A stretch of DNA of 64,000 nt from Deltaproteobacteria bacterium. Lineage in GTDB: Bacteria > Desulfobacterota > Desulfuromonadia > Geobacterales > Pseudopelobacteraceae. Shown piece after piece: positions 1 through 9,424 of the stretch; position 1 is the stretch's first letter; the number at the start of each line of letters is the position of its first letter. Made by a program: the position numbers and the translations under genes. The notes beneath the pieces were generated by a model. That model saw only the letters and a list, made by a program, of their open reading frames with translations. It ran no database searches and had not been told where the DNA came from. Location: positions 1 through 64,000 of the forward strand of contig JACPFJ010000003.1 of NCBI GenBank assembly GCA_016182975.1. The letters are read 5' to 3'.

Positions 1-128
1 CGTTCAACTTTTGGCTGGCCGTACATTGGAATGTTGTCAATTCTAGTTCCGTGGTTTGTTGCACAACCACTCGATAGCAACATCAGACATATCAGACAAG
101 CAGCCAAGTAATTTATCCGCATATTCAT
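1..128 (-). CDS. Lipoprotein, N-terminal part only (cut by window edge)
   Basis: This is a minus-strand reading frame too short for the ORF track. An ATG at 128-126 follows a good AGGAG ribosome site about six bases upstream. The 42 visible residues begin MNMRINYLAACL and form a lipoprotein signal peptide with lipobox L-S-S-G-C, the cysteine being residue 22. The frame runs off the left edge without a stop. The protein would be lipidated and membrane anchored. The mature part is too short to assign a function. Confidence 0.7.
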   Translation of the reverse strand, partial: MNMRINYLAACLICLMLLSSGCATNHGTRIDNIPMYGQPKVE

Positions 129-161
129 TCTCATCTCCTGCATTGCTCAACGCATAAGCCT

Positions 162-183
162 GACCGGCTGTATTTGGCCGGTC
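162..183. other. GC-rich hairpin between the lipoprotein and AlkC genes
   Basis: GACCGGC and GCCGGTC form a perfect 7-bp stem around an 8-base loop. It lies just downstream of the AlkC stop codon on the minus strand and before the lipoprotein gene. No run of U follows on either strand, so it is a weak terminator candidate or an attenuating hairpin. Confidence 0.35.
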
Positions 184-206
184 TTGGCGCGAGTTAGACC
201 GCATGA

Positions 207-1322
207 TTACCCATGCGACAGTTCAAATGTGCCCAAAGGCTTGGTGTGTCCGTTAATCAGAATATCCACTTTGTGCGTTCCTGCATAATGTTTACGCGTC
301 GTCATTTTAGCTAATGAAACGAACTTTTCTAATTTTACGGTTTCTCGGGGGGCGAGATCAATAGTTCTTAACTTGAAAACTTTTGGGCTGGTTTTCCCGC
401 TGGACTTCATGAAGTGGATGCGGAAATCCACCAGAACACGTTGGCGACACGAATCAGTGTTTGTAACCTGAAAAGCGATTTTCACTGTGCCACCAACGAT
501 GGCGCGTTGGGGAGTGATGCGTACATCTCCAACTGATACATTTGCCTTTTCGCCAAAGCCCATTATCTCAAGCGCCCTGGGTTCGGCGCGCTTCACGGCT
601 GAACGTAGCGCATGGTTAACAAGCCGGCGTCTTTCATCCGTTGCATCGTTCATCCACCGGCGTGCCGTCTCAACAAGCAGCGCCGGATGATCTTTGCCGA
701 TATCATTCAGGTTGTTCGCTACTGAACGCCTTACATAGAGTTCTGGATCGTCCTTTAACAATTCAAGCAATGCCAACACCGGTCGAGGATCTTTCTGGAA
801 CTCACGCAAACGCGGTGCCCACGGCAGACGGGGGCGCGTTCCCTCCGATACAAGACGGCGTACATGCGGGCTTGGGTCTTTCGCCCAACCTTTGAGGTAA
901 GCGAGTGTTGCTTCGGTGTGATGCACCAAGAATGGCCGGATACTAAACTCGGCGGAAAATCGTTGAGTTATTTCATATAGGGCACGCATCGAAACTTCGA
1001 AGTGATCAAGCCCAAATTCGGCAACAAAACAATCGTGCGGGAGATACAGGAAGGGAGCCATTCCATGGCCTTCGGTCTTGTCGAGCTTCGGGCCGAGCGA
1101 CTCAATCAGAATTTCGACCGCCTCAGGGTAGTTGAAAGGCAAGTAGCCGCGCAGTGTTCGCGCAATCTTCCAGCCTCGCGGCATCAGATCAAGAGCCTCG
1201 TATCCGTCAAGAGCATCTTTGACGAAGGCATCTTGTGCAAATGCGGGAAACACTCGGGAGATCATCCGGGCAATGTTGCCGGGGATCTCGACTCCAAATT
1301 GGTTTTTGAGCGGTTCTGCCAT
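207..1322 (-). CDS. AlkC/AlkD-type DNA alkylation repair protein with C-terminal Ig-like domain
   Basis: Predicted HEAT-repeat DNA glycosylase that removes alkylated bases without base flipping. The alpha-helical repeats run to about residue 240. They include the AlkC-type motif SEGTRPRLPWAPR at residues 159-171 and a helix pair LYVRRSVANNLNDIGKDHP at about 195-213. The last 100 residues (VSVGDVRITP... to the end) are beta-rich and resemble the Ig-like domain of the long AlkC class known from Pseudomonas. The start at 1322 is chosen because AGGAG lies seven bases upstream; the longer frame in the track adds 12 residues with no ribosome site. The gene looks AT-richer than the core genes, suggesting acquisition. 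Confidence 0.75.
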   Translation of the reverse strand: MAEPLKNQFGVEIPGNIARMISRVFPAFAQDAFVKDALDGYEALDLMPRGWKIARTLRGYLPFNYPEAVEILIESLGPKLDKTEGHGMAPFLYLPHDCFVAEFGLDHFEVSMRALYEITQRFSAEFSIRPFLVHHTEATLAYLKGWAKDPSPHVRRLVSEGTRPRLPWAPRLREFQKDPRPVLALLELLKDDPELYVRRSVANNLNDIGKDHPALLVETARRWMNDATDERRRLVNHALRSAVKRAEPRALEIMGFGEKANVSVGDVRITPQRAIVGGTVKIAFQVTNTDSCRQRVLVDFRIHFMKSSGKTSPKVFKLRTIDLAPRETVKLEKFVSLAKMTTRKHYAGTHKVDILINGHTKPLGTFELSHG

Positions 1323-1382
1323 ACAGCTACTCCTGTGTTCAACGTAGCTGCGGATCACGAGCTTGACTCGTGTATTCGCATG

Positions 1383-2231
1383 TTAGCTCTTCAGTTCTTT
1401 CTGTACGCTACAAATATATGCAAAATCTTTAAGCTCTCGCGGCAATCCATTAACTCGCGGGGCTGTTGAAAGCTCGACCTTTATAACGCCACCAACTGCA
1501 CCGAGCGCTGCTCCTAATGAAATTGGCGCCCCCATCATCGCAGCAACTCCTGCTCCCTTGACAGCATTGTCTAAAATGTTAGGGACGTTCAGCTCTATTT
1601 TGAATCCCGAAAGCAGTTTCGTCGCCCAGCTTTCTTCAGCGGCATTGTTCAGATCGCGAAGCGCTCGCTCCAGTTTCTCTATTGTGACGGTTTTTGCTCG
1701 TGGTAAATCACCAGAACTTGAAATATCCAGGTAAATAGTGTCCATGTAGCTTCTGAAGGCTACAAGTTCGTCATGTCGTTTTTCTTTGAATTTGATGATA
1801 CTATCAAGGGGGATATCTGCGCTAGGGGAAGGTAAGACATTGAAAAGTTCAATTTCCAATGAAGCCACATTTGTAGACAAAGTAGAAGGGAGCACTAATT
1901 GAGGCCCACATTGGGCTACAGTCCAATTGCCGGCAGCAGATTGATTAAGTTTTTGAGCTGCCATAGCTTGACTTATTATGTATGCAGATCCGATATTGCC
2001 ACTGAAACCAGGAAGCTCCACCACGGTCCTTTGAAGTAAACCAGCTTGCTCAAGTGCTGCAATTTCGGGGGAAGATGCGATGTGGATAAAACGATTATTC
2101 GGGTATTCGATCTTGTCCCAGTACAGTAAATAATGCCTGAGATGGTGAGGTTCAATTCCCACAAGGCCGGGGAAATGTAAGGAGTGGCCATCATACGTGA
2201 AATAGGGGGATATTATTACTCCTCGTTCCAT
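1383..2231 (-). CDS. Uncharacterised protein, possibly DUF6236 family
   Basis: A 282-residue protein beginning MERGVIISPYFTYDG, with an AGGA ribosome site about seven bases before the ATG. The N-terminal pattern RG-IIISP, a following YLLYWDKIEYPNN segment and the overall length recall DUF6236 proteins, whose function is unknown. Near residues 225-250 there is a short glycine/alanine-rich hydrophobic stretch that could be a membrane-inserting hairpin. No catalytic motif is recognisable. It lies 60 bp upstream of the AlkC gene on the same strand and is equally AT-rich, so the two may have arrived together. The family assignment is from memory of the pattern only. Confidence 0.55.
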   Translation of the reverse strand: MERGVIISPYFTYDGHSLHFPGLVGIEPHHLRHYLLYWDKIEYPNNRFIHIASSPEIAALEQAGLLQRTVVELPGFSGNIGSAYIISQAMAAQKLNQSAAGNWTVAQCGPQLVLPSTLSTNVASLEIELFNVLPSPSADIPLDSIIKFKEKRHDELVAFRSYMDTIYLDISSSGDLPRAKTVTIEKLERALRDLNNAAEESWATKLLSGFKIELNVPNILDNAVKGAGVAAMMGAPISLGAALGAVGGVIKVELSTAPRVNGLPRELKDFAYICSVQKELKS

Positions 2232-2568
2232 GTCAATTCCTTTTTTTGCTCTTTAGTGACGGTATTCACGGGGTCGGAAACGGTATTCATGGGGTCGGAC
2301 CAAACTAACCTACTGATCTCGCACACAAAACATCCAAATAATAGCTGTTATTCGGGCTTAAAGGCCCATTTTGGGGGGCAAAAACAGCACTATAAGGTTC
2401 AAATCCCCACATCAAGGGCTAATCCCTGTGATTTCCAGGTGTTTGCCGGCGGCAGGGGCCGCACGGTTGTCAATTAAGACGCAATATATAGCGGACGTTC
2501 ATGTATGTCAAAAGATGAATTTACCAGAAAAATTGGCGGTTCAAAATCGGCGGGCAGGGTATTGACAA
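2232..2568. other. Gene-free stretch with a 21-bp tandem repeat
   Basis: No convincing gene. Two adjacent 21-bp units at 2259-2279 and 2280-2300 share ACGGTATTCAYGGGGTCGGA. A short segment near 2398-2412 (GGTTCAAATCCCC) resembles a tRNA T-arm but has no partner acceptor or D-arm, so it is at most a relic. The stretch separates the AT-rich left block from the core genome and could mark an old junction. Confidence 0.5.
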
Positions 2569-2607
2569 CAAAAAAACGCCCCGCATTCCATCAGGAGTAC
2601 GGGGCGC
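2569..2607 (-). terminator. Rho-independent terminator of the DUF1015 gene
   Basis: CGCCCCG (2577-2583) pairs with CGGGGCG (2600-2606). On the minus strand the stem is followed by a run of seven U. It lies about 25 bp past the stop codon of the DUF1015 gene. Confidence 0.85.
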
Positions 2608-2631
2608 TTTTCCGTCTATTCGACAGCAGCT

Positions 2632-3873
2632 TCAGGAGAGCAGGTGCACGAACAGGCCGCTTCTCAGTTTGGGCTCGAACCAGGTCGACTTGGGGGGCAT
2701 GATCTGGTCCTGGTCGGCCAACTCGGTCAGCTCGCGGATCGTGGTGGGGTGGAGCGAGAAGGCCACGGCGTACTGGCCGGAATCGACCAGCCTGACCAGC
2801 TCCTGGATTCCCCTGATGCCGCCGACGAAGTGGATGCGCTGATCGGTGCGCGGGTTTTCGATGCCGAGCAGCGGGTCGAGCAGGTGGTTTTGCAGTATGG
2901 AGACGTCCAGCCGGCCGACTGTGTCGGACTCATCGACGATCCCCGGCCGGGCGTGCAGGTGATACCATCTTCCATCCAAGTACATCCCGAAGTGGTGGCG
3001 CGCGGCGGGCGCGACCGGCACGGTGGAGGGGACGACCTCGAAGGCAGCCTCCAGCCGGGCGATGAGTCCGGCGACGCTATGGCCGTTCAGGTCCTTGACC
3101 ACGCGGTTGTAGGGCATGATGTTGAGTTGGTTCTCGGGGAAGATCACGGTCAGGAAGTAGTTGTACTCCTCCTCCCCTCCGTGGGTCGGGTTCTGCGCGC
3201 GGCGCAGCTCGCGCACCCTGCCGGCGGCGGCGCTGCGGTGGTGGCCGTCGGCCACGTACAGCCTGGGGATGGCGGCGAAGAGCTCGATCAGGCGCCCGAT
3301 CAGCGCCTGGTCGCCGATGGTCCAGAGGGTGTGGCCAATCCCGTCGTCCGCTGTGAAGTCGTACTCGGGCGGGGCGTTTGTGACACCTTCGATGATCCCC
3401 TCTACCTCTGCGCATGAGCGGGAGAGGTAGAAGACCGGTTCGTCGTTGGCGTCCAAGAGGTCGATGTGCCTGACCCGGTCCTCCTCCTTGTCGGCCCTGG
3501 TGAGCTCGTGCTTCTTGATCACGCCGGACTGGTAGTCGTCCACGCCGGCGCAGACCACCAGGCCGGTCTGGGTGATCCCCCCCATGCGCTGGCGGTAGAC
3601 GTAGAAGCACTCCTGCCCGTCCTGGACGAGCACGCCGCGGCGGATGAACTCCTCCAGATTCCGCCTTCCCTGGACGTATACCGGTTCGGCGTGCGGGTCG
3701 ATCTCGGGCGGCAGGTCGATCTCCGGTCGGGAGACGTGCAGGAAGCTCTCCGGGTTGCCGGCCGCCATGGCGCGGGCCTCCTCGACGTTCATCACGTCGT
3801 AGGGGAGCGCGGCAACCTTTGCGGCCAGTTCTCTGGGGGGGCGCAACGCTTTGAATGGTCTGATTATCGCCAT
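2632..3873 (-). CDS. DUF1015 family protein
   Basis: A 413-residue protein of the DUF1015 family, conserved in many anaerobes. Visible family landmarks are the N-terminal MAIIRPFKALRP block, LPYDVMN near residue 25, a long central ELTRADKEEDRVRHIDLLDAN segment, and YVADGHHRSAAAGRVREL in the middle, which looks like an active-site or ligand-binding loop. Its biochemical role is not established; some members are annotated as HTH or SerC-associated proteins. Monocistronic here, with its own terminator, and separated by a palindromic repeat from the peptidase gene upstream. Confidence 0.85.
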   Translation of the reverse strand: MAIIRPFKALRPPRELAAKVAALPYDVMNVEEARAMAAGNPESFLHVSRPEIDLPPEIDPHAEPVYVQGRRNLEEFIRRGVLVQDGQECFYVYRQRMGGITQTGLVVCAGVDDYQSGVIKKHELTRADKEEDRVRHIDLLDANDEPVFYLSRSCAEVEGIIEGVTNAPPEYDFTADDGIGHTLWTIGDQALIGRLIELFAAIPRLYVADGHHRSAAAGRVRELRRAQNPTHGGEEEYNYFLTVIFPENQLNIMPYNRVVKDLNGHSVAGLIARLEAAFEVVPSTVPVAPAARHHFGMYLDGRWYHLHARPGIVDESDTVGRLDVSILQNHLLDPLLGIENPRTDQRIHFVGGIRGIQELVRLVDSGQYAVAFSLHPTTIRELTELADQDQIMPPKSTWFEPKLRSGLFVHLLS

Positions 3874-3895
3874 GTCACTATTCTCCTAAGATCAT

Positions 3896-3982
3896 TCCCT
3901 CCTTTACAAAAGGGGGGTTAGGGGGATTTGGTCTGCACCGGAAAGGCAAATCCCCCTCAATCCCCCTTTCATAAAGGGGGAA
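3896..3982. repeat. Imperfect intergenic palindrome rich in CCCCCTTT / AAAGGGGG
   Basis: Two arms of about 35 bases (3897-3930 and 3947-3981) are near reverse complements, both built of runs such as AGGGGGATTTG and CAAATCCCCCT. They surround a 16-base centre. The element fills the gap between two minus-strand genes and resembles REP-like palindromes dispersed in intergenic DNA. Confidence 0.8.
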
Positions 3983-3991
3983 GAAAGACGA

Positions 3992-4876
3992 TTACTGAAA
4001 ATACCGCCTGGCGCCGACGAAGCGCCTCTCGAAGTAGCTCTCGTCCACCGTAGAGACCTTGATCTCCTCGCCCTGCCGCGGCGCGTGCACGAACCTGCCG
4101 CTGCCCACGTAGATGCCGACGTGGTTGATCTTCTCCTGCGACGAGCCGAAGAAGACCAGGTCGCCGTCACGCAACTCGTCCCTGGTTACCGCCTCGCCGG
4201 CGCTGAACTGCTCCCTGGACGTGCGCGGGATGCTGACTCCGCACAGGTTGTAGACCGCGCGGACGAAGCCGCTGCAGTCCATGCCGTCCACGACGTTGTT
4301 GCCTCCCCAGCGGTAGGGGATGCCAACGAAGCGTTCGGCGGTACGGGCGGCGATGGCGCCCATGTCCCTGTCTCCCCTGGCTGTTTTCTGCCGGGGCTTG
4401 TCTTTGACATCGCCGCTTTTGTCTTTGACAACGTCCGCCGGCCCCTTGCCCGCGTCGGCAGGCGCACTCTCGCGCGGCGCACGGATCTCCTCCTGCGGCG
4501 ACTTTTGCCATCCCGGTTCCCTGGGGCGGCTGAAGACGACCTCGTTGGGGGGGGCGATGTAATAGCTGCCGATCAGGCGGTCGCTAACCAGCTTTTCGGC
4601 GATGACGCGGGCCTTGTCCCTGGTGGGGAAGTCGCCGAAACGCACGGCGTAGACGCCGTTGTCCTTGCGGAAGTAGAAGGCCTCGATCCCCTTGGACTGG
4701 AGCCTGGCCGTAAAGCGTTCGGCGTTTTTGACCTCTGCGAATGCCCCCATCTGGATGGCAAAGCCGAGTCGGGTGATGCCCGGAGCGGGCGCCGCGCTCC
4801 CCGCTGCCGTGGCGAACAGAAGGATGATGCCGCAGAAAATGGGTATGGCCGGTCTGATGATGGAGTGCATTGTCAA
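3992..4876 (-). CDS. Exported SPOR + NlpC/P60 peptidoglycan endopeptidase
   Basis: Predicted secreted cell-wall hydrolase cleaving peptide stems of peptidoglycan. Residues 1-30 form a signal peptide ending in an alanine-rich stretch. A SPOR-like domain (FAIQMGAFAEVKNAERF... onward, about 38-108) should bind denuded glycan. A charged linker leads to the NlpC/P60 domain at about 170-294. The catalytic cysteine is C201 in MDCSGFV, the first histidine H252 in NHVGIYVG and the third residue H264 in FVHAP. All three are present, so the enzyme should be active. It has no close partner gene; the next gene on either side is separated by more than 100 bp. Confidence 0.9.
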   Translation of the reverse strand: MTMHSIIRPAIPIFCGIILLFATAAGSAAPAPGITRLGFAIQMGAFAEVKNAERFTARLQSKGIEAFYFRKDNGVYAVRFGDFPTRDKARVIAEKLVSDRLIGSYYIAPPNEVVFSRPREPGWQKSPQEEIRAPRESAPADAGKGPADVVKDKSGDVKDKPRQKTARGDRDMGAIAARTAERFVGIPYRWGGNNVVDGMDCSGFVRAVYNLCGVSIPRTSREQFSAGEAVTRDELRDGDLVFFGSSQEKINHVGIYVGSGRFVHAPRQGEEIKVSTVDESYFERRFVGARRYFQ

Positions 4877-5095
4877 AGGCGATCTTCTCTTGGGTTATTC
4901 CAATTCCAAATCAAGGCGCAATCTTCGTTGGAGCGGGTTTTGGATGACGACAGTATCCATAATTGGGCTCCGTGAGTAAAGAACTTTTTACCCCGTCTCC
5001 CATGGCGACAAGTCCGCGTCGATTCGGGCAAGCAGCACGAATCGATATCCCCGTGAGAACCATGTTTCCGGTGCACCCCGGTAGAGGATAATTTA

Positions 5096-5124
5096 TTGCA
5101 GAAAATATAGAACCGCGTTAATAT
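5096..5124 (+). promoter_or_regulatory. Sigma70-like promoter for the FlaG-like gene
   Basis: TTGCAG at 5096-5101, a 17-base spacer and TAATAT at 5119-5124, about 60 bp before the start codon, in an otherwise gene-free stretch (4877-5183) where nothing else is evident. Confidence 0.55.
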
Positions 5125-5183
5125 AAAATGGAAATAGGGTTATAAAACAAACGTGCCGACATCGCTTGGAAAGGGGGGCGGTC

Positions 5184-5591
5184 ATGACACAAGACGGGAT
5201 ATCAATAACGGCAGACGCCGCATCTCCACTGCCCCCTGCAAGTGGGGTACGTTTGCCGGCCCAGAAGGCGGATGAGACTCCCCGGGGCGCAAGCGAGCAG
5301 GTGAAAAAGACGGAGCAATCCGGCGTTGTCGACAGGGTCACGATCATGAACAAGACCCTGGAGTTGAAGCAGGAAGCGCGCAAGGAAGAGGCTGAAAGGG
5401 AAGAGGGGAGTAGGGAACAGCCGTCCAGGACGATGAACAATATACTCTTCGCCTACAATTTCAGGGGCGATCTGCGGATCAGATTCATGGACAGCGCCAG
5501 CAAGCTGGTCTACCAGATGCCGCCGGTATTGGTCGCGCGGTTGTCCGACATCATGATGCGCCCCGACTCATCCGTGAACACGAAGGCTTAG
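5184..5591 (+). CDS. FlaG-like C-terminal domain protein, otherwise uncharacterised
   Basis: A 135-residue soluble protein. The first half is charged and low complexity with a coiled-coil-like segment (KTLELKQEARKEEAEREEG). The final 45 residues, LRIRFMDSASKLVYQMPPVLVARLSD, match the pattern of FlaG proteins, in which a short beta-hairpin is followed by a Q(I/M)PP-E-V-helix. FlaG proteins are found in flagellar loci and influence filament length, but no flagellar gene is near here. The ATG at 5184 is chosen because AAAGGGGGG lies just upstream; the track's longer form begins with TTG. Confidence 0.55.
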   Translation: MTQDGISITADAASPLPPASGVRLPAQKADETPRGASEQVKKTEQSGVVDRVTIMNKTLELKQEARKEEAEREEGSREQPSRTMNNILFAYNFRGDLRIRFMDSASKLVYQMPPVLVARLSDIMMRPDSSVNTKA

Positions 5592-5619
5592 AGAGGGATT
5601 AGACTGATAACAGCGTTTG

Positions 5620-6739
5620 TCAGTCCGAATCCTTCACCTCGCGCCGTACCCCCATCAGGTAAGCCACCACAAAATCCTCCAGAGCCCCGTCCAGAACGGC
5701 GTCCGGGTTGCCCGATTCCACCCCGGTCCTCAAATCCTTGACCATCTTGTAGGGATGCAGCACATAGGAACGGATCTGGCTCCCCCAGCCGATCTCCTTC
5801 TTCTCTCCGGCGATCTCCGATGCCTTGGCGGTGCGCTCAGCCATCTCCCGTTCGTAGAGCTTTGCCCGCAGCACCTTCATGGCGGTGGCCTTGTTGAGGT
5901 GCTGACTGCGCTCGGTCTGGCAGGCAACGACGATGTTGGTCGGCAGGTGGGTGATGCGCACGGCCGAGTCGGTGGTGTTTACGTGCTGGCCGCCAGCGCC
6001 GCTGGAGCGGTAGGTGTCCACCCGCAGGTCCGATTCGGAAATGCGGATGTCGATGTCCTCTTCCTCGATTTCGGGGAAGACGAAGGCCGAGGCAAAGGAG
6101 GTGTGGCGACGGGCATTGCTGTCGAAGGGGGATATCCGCACCAGGCGGTGGATGCCGGCCTCGGCCTTCAGGTAGCCATAGGCGTACTCCCCGGTGACGT
6201 TGAAGGTCACCGACTTGATCCCGGCCTCGTCGCCGGGCTGGATCTCGGTGATGGCGGTCCGCCACCCCTTTTTCTCGCAGTAGCGCAGGTACATGCGCAG
6301 CAGCATCTCGGCCCAGTCCTGGGACTCGGTGCCCCCCGCGCCGGAGTTGATGGAGACGAAGCAGGAGTTGCGGTCATGGGCGCCGGAGAGCATGCGCTGG
6401 AACTCGGCCGCCTCCACCTCCCGCTGCAGCCGGCCGTTCATCTCGTGAACGTCCGCCAGTGCCGCCTCGTCGTCGGCCTCCTCGCCCAGCTCGATCATCA
6501 CCCGGATGTCCTCCAACTGGCGGGTGAGGGCGTCCCACATCTGGACGATCTTTTCCAGGGCGGTGCGCCTTTTCAGGATCTCCTGCGACCTTCCGGCATC
6601 GTCCCAGAAGCCTGGGACGGCGATGGCGGCCTCGATCTCCTGGATCGCTTCCCGTTTGTCATCTATGTCAAAGAGACCCCCGAAGCTTGGCGATGCGCTC
6701 TTCCAGGTCGTTCATAAGGGCAATTTCTTCACGGTACAT
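5620..6739 (-). CDS. prfB: Peptide chain release factor 2, with programmed +1 frameshift
   Basis: RF2 recognises UGA and UAA stop codons and triggers peptide release. The ORF track gives only the second part (5620-6540). The true start is the ATG at 6739-6737, preceded by AGGAG. It opens a short frame of 23 codons ending in an in-frame UGA at CTT TGA C. A +1 slip continues into the main frame (D-I-D-D-K-R-E-A...). The resulting protein is about 372 residues, the usual RF2 length. The GGQ peptidyl-hydrolysis motif appears in SSGAGGQHVN. The gene lies downstream of lnt, at the end of the pgpH-lnt gene run. Confidence 0.95.
6667..6682 (-). promoter_or_regulatory. prfB autoregulatory frameshift site
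   Basis: Read on the minus strand the site is CGGGGGTCTCTTTGAC: an internal Shine-Dalgarno-like GGGGG, a three-base spacer, the slip codon CTT, and UGA followed by C. This has the spacing of the classical bacterial RF2 element, in which low RF2 lets the ribosome slip +1 and make more RF2. Confidence 0.95.
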
Positions 6740-6779
6740 GGGTAACTCCTTTGGCATGGTTTCTTAATACTACATTTAA

Positions 6780-6906
6780 TTAACGCAAAGACGCAAAGGT
6801 GCAATGAAGGTCAAGATATGATTCGTTTTTGGATACTTAGCAAACAAATGATTATGCTGTGTTCAACATATTGTTTTTACTTTGCCTCTTGGCGTCTTTG
6901 CGTTAA
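6780..6906. repeat. 127-bp palindromic element built on CGCAAAGA words
   Basis: The left end reads TTAACGCAAAGACGCAAAG, in which CGCAAAG is reiterated; the right end is its reverse complement, GGCGTCTTTGCGTTAA. The centre is AT-rich and unrelated to coding DNA. It sits between prfB and lnt. Length and design resemble the 128-bp family listed below. Confidence 0.8.
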
Positions 6907-6918
6907 GGATTTTATGTT

Positions 6919-8484
6919 TTATTTATCAAAGGCCTTCTTCTGTTTGATCCACGTCAGCAATACAATCCCTGCGGTCAGCAGCACGCAGAGCCAGGCCGGT
7001 GCGTCGCCGATCCGCAGGTAGATGGAATCAGCGCTGCCCGGCCTGACTTCCCCGGTTTGGTACCCCTCGACAAACAGGCCGGTCATGTTGCGGATGTGGC
7101 CGTTCTGGTCGATGATGGCCGTTATGCCGGTATTGGCGGCGCGCAGCAGGGGGGTGCGGGTCTCCACGGCCCGGAAGGCGGCGATGGAAAGGTGCTGGTA
7201 GGGGGCCGAGGAACGGCCGTACCAGGCATCATTGGTGATGTTCACCAGCATGCGCGCCCCATTGCGGACATACTCTCTCGACAGCTCCGGGAAGATCCCC
7301 TCGTAGCAGACCAGCAGGCCGGCCGTTGCCCGGCCGACGCGCAACGGGGAGGCGTGCTCGCCGGGGGAGAAGTCGCCGATCCCCACCACCAGCTTGTTGA
7401 CGAAGGGGAGGAGGCGCTTCAATGGCACGTATTCACCAAACGGGACCAGATGCAGCTTGTCCCCCCTGCCGACCGTCTCCCCGTCGGGGGCGATGACGAA
7501 GGCGCTGTTGAGGTAGGTCGGCCTGCCGTTGCGCAGTTCATGGGCCGGGCTGCCGATCAGCAGGTGCGCGCCGAGTTCTCGCGCCAGGTTCCTGATCCGT
7601 CCCGCGTGGAGCGGTTCGTCCTGGAAAAAGAACGGTACGGCGCTCTCCGGCCAGACAACCAGATCCACACCCCCCCTGCCCGCCTCGCGGGTGAGCCGTT
7701 CGTAGATGGCGATGGTCTGCTCCTGGAAGGAAGGGCTCCACTTCACGTCCTGGGGGATATTGCCCTGGATCAGGGCCGCCCGCAGGGGCGCACCGTCGAT
7801 TTTTTCCTGTCCGTTCAGCCGGCTGAATCCGTAGAAGAGCGTTGCGATCAGGGCGAGGAGCAGGACCAGCGCGCTCTTGGCCGGATAAGGCACCCCTTTC
7901 CCCGACACGGCGCCAAGGACGCGGTAGAGCACCATGTTGGCCAGCACGATCAGCCAGGTGATGCCGTAGACACCCCCTATGTCCGCAATCTGGATCAGCG
8001 GCAGGATACGGTACTGCGAATGCCCGAGCATACCCCAAGGGAAACCGGTCAGCAGGAATGAGCGTATCAGGTCGAAGGCCACCCAGGCTACCGGCAGGGT
8101 AAAGACCGCCTTTATCCCGCCACACTCCCCAACTCGGGCCGCCAGCGTGCTCAGTCCGTAGAAGATGGCCAGCCACGCCACCAGCATGAGATAGATCGGT
8201 ATGCTGACGGCCCATGGCAGGTGGCCGTAACGGGTGACAACGATGTTGATCCAGTACAGGATGATGGCGTAGGCGCTGAGACCGCAGGTGAAGCCGATGC
8301 GGAAGGCGGTGCGTGTGGACGCCCCTTCGAGTGCGATCAGCAGGGGGATCAGGGCGATCCAGGCCAGAAAGGAAAGTCCGGTGTTCGGGAAGGAGAGGGC
8401 GATCAGCACGCCGGAGGCGATGGCCAGCACTCCCGCCCGGTCGAACAGCGCCGCCAGATGCAGCCGCAGGGAGTAGCTCGTCAC
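6919..8484 (-). CDS. lnt: Apolipoprotein N-acyltransferase
   Basis: Inner-membrane enzyme that adds the third acyl chain to lipoproteins, using phospholipid as donor. 521 residues: about six hydrophobic helices in the first 220 residues, then a periplasmic nitrilase-like domain, then a last membrane helix at 500-515. The catalytic triad is visible as E280 in [11 protein letters not shown]343 in [12 protein letters not shown] and C393 in [11 protein letters not shown]. The start overlaps the end of corC by four bases, showing translational coupling. The length is normal for the family. Confidence 0.95.
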   Translation of the reverse strand: MTSYSLRLHLAALFDRAGVLAIASGVLIALSFPNTGLSFLAWIALIPLLIALEGASTRTAFRIGFTCGLSAYAIILYWINIVVTRYGHLPWAVSIPIYLMLVAWLAIFYGLSTLAARVGECGGIKAVFTLPVAWVAFDLIRSFLLTGFPWGMLGHSQYRILPLIQIADIGGVYGITWLIVLANMVLYRVLGAVSGKGVPYPAKSALVLLLALIATLFYGFSRLNGQEKIDGAPLRAALIQGNIPQDVKWSPSFQEQTIAIYERLTREAGRGGVDLVVWPESAVPFFFQDEPLHAGRIRNLARELGAHLLIGSPAHELRNGRPTYLNSAFVIAPDGETVGRGDKLHLVPFGEYVPLKRLLPFVNKLVVGIGDFSPGEHASPLRVGRATAGLLVCYEGIFPELSREYVRNGARMLVNITNDAWYGRSSAPYQHLSIAAFRAVETRTPLLRAANTGITAIIDQNGHIRNMTGLFVEGYQTGEVRPGSADSIYLRIGDAPAWLCVLLTAGIVLLTWIKQKKAFDK

Positions 8485-9338
8485 TCGGCGTCCCGTGCTT
8501 CGCCGCTGTTGGCGCCCAGGCGCGCTACACGGACCCTCTTGATCTTGCGTTCGTCGGCATCGAGGATGGTCAGTTGCAGCCCCGCGCCGTCAACGACGTC
8601 GCCTGTGGCGGGGATCTTCCCGGTCAGGTGGAAGATGAGGCCACCGATGGTATCGAACTTCTCGCGCTCGATCTCGATCTCGAAGTGCTCCTCCAGGTCC
8701 TCGACCGGCATGCGCGCATCGGCGGTGATCGAGCCGTCGGCGTTGATCTCGAAGAGCGCCTCCTCGCGGTCGTACTCGTCCTGGATGTCGCCCACGATCT
8801 CCTCCAGCAGGTCTTCGATGGTGATCAGGCCCGAGGTGCCGCCGTACTCGTCGATGACGATGGCGAGGTGGACCCGTTTGCGCTTGAACTCCTGGAGCAG
8901 TTGCTCCAGGTTTTTTGTCTCGGGGATGAAATAGGGGGGCCGCATGATCGCCCGCACCCGCACCCGCTCCTGGTCCTCGCCCCAGTATTTGAGCAGGTCC
9001 TTGGCGTAGAGCAGGCCGATGATGTTGTCGATGCTGGTGTCGTAGACCGGGAGGCGGGAGTGGCCGCAGGCGATGATGGTATCCAGCAGCTCACGCACCG
9101 TGGCTTCGGCTGAGACGCAGGCCATGTCGGTGCGCGGAACCATGACCTCGCGCACCACCGTGTTGCCCAGGGTGAAGATCGAGCGGATCATCTCGCTCTC
9201 TTCCTCGTTCACCAGCCCCTCTTCCTCGCTCGCCTCGATGAACTCGTGGATCTCTTCCGCCGTAATCTTCTTGCGACCTGTCACAAAGCGGCTGAACAGG
9301 TCGAGAAAACCCGTTCTTTTCCCGTTGCCCTCTTCCAA
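8481..9338 (-). CDS. corC: CorC/TlyC-type CBS-domain protein (HlyC/CorC family, cytosolic part)
   Basis: A 285-residue protein without membrane segments. A short acidic N-terminus is followed by two CBS domains ([17 protein letters not shown]... and [17 protein letters not shown]...) and a C-terminal transporter-associated CorC_HlyC domain. Relatives take part in Mg2+/Co2+ efflux or sit next to lnt in many genomes with a link to envelope assembly. It lies in the order dgkA-corC-lnt and overlaps lnt by four bases. Confidence 0.9.
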   Translation of the reverse strand: MEEGNGKRTGFLDLFSRFVTGRKKITAEEIHEFIEASEEEGLVNEEESEMIRSIFTLGNTVVREVMVPRTDMACVSAEATVRELLDTIIACGHSRLPVYDTSIDNIIGLLYAKDLLKYWGEDQERVRVRAIMRPPYFIPETKNLEQLLQEFKRKRVHLAIVIDEYGGTSGLITIEDLLEEIVGDIQDEYDREEALFEINADGSITADARMPVEDLEEHFEIEIEREKFDTIGGLIFHLTGKIPATGDVVDGAGLQLTILDADERKIKRVRVARLGANSGEARDAE

Positions 9339-9424
9339 CTTAAGTTTCCTCCATAAAGATCATATCATAATATGGCGTATTTATTGATTTCCCTGTTTGA
9401 TTTCGGCGTGTCCGCTTTGGATAA

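Noticed and set aside
2301-2470. tRNA T-arm-like GGTTCAAATCCCC and neighbouring small plus-strand ORFs
   Set aside because: No acceptor stem, D-arm or anticodon arm can be folded around it, and the ORFs lack ribosome sites and codon character.
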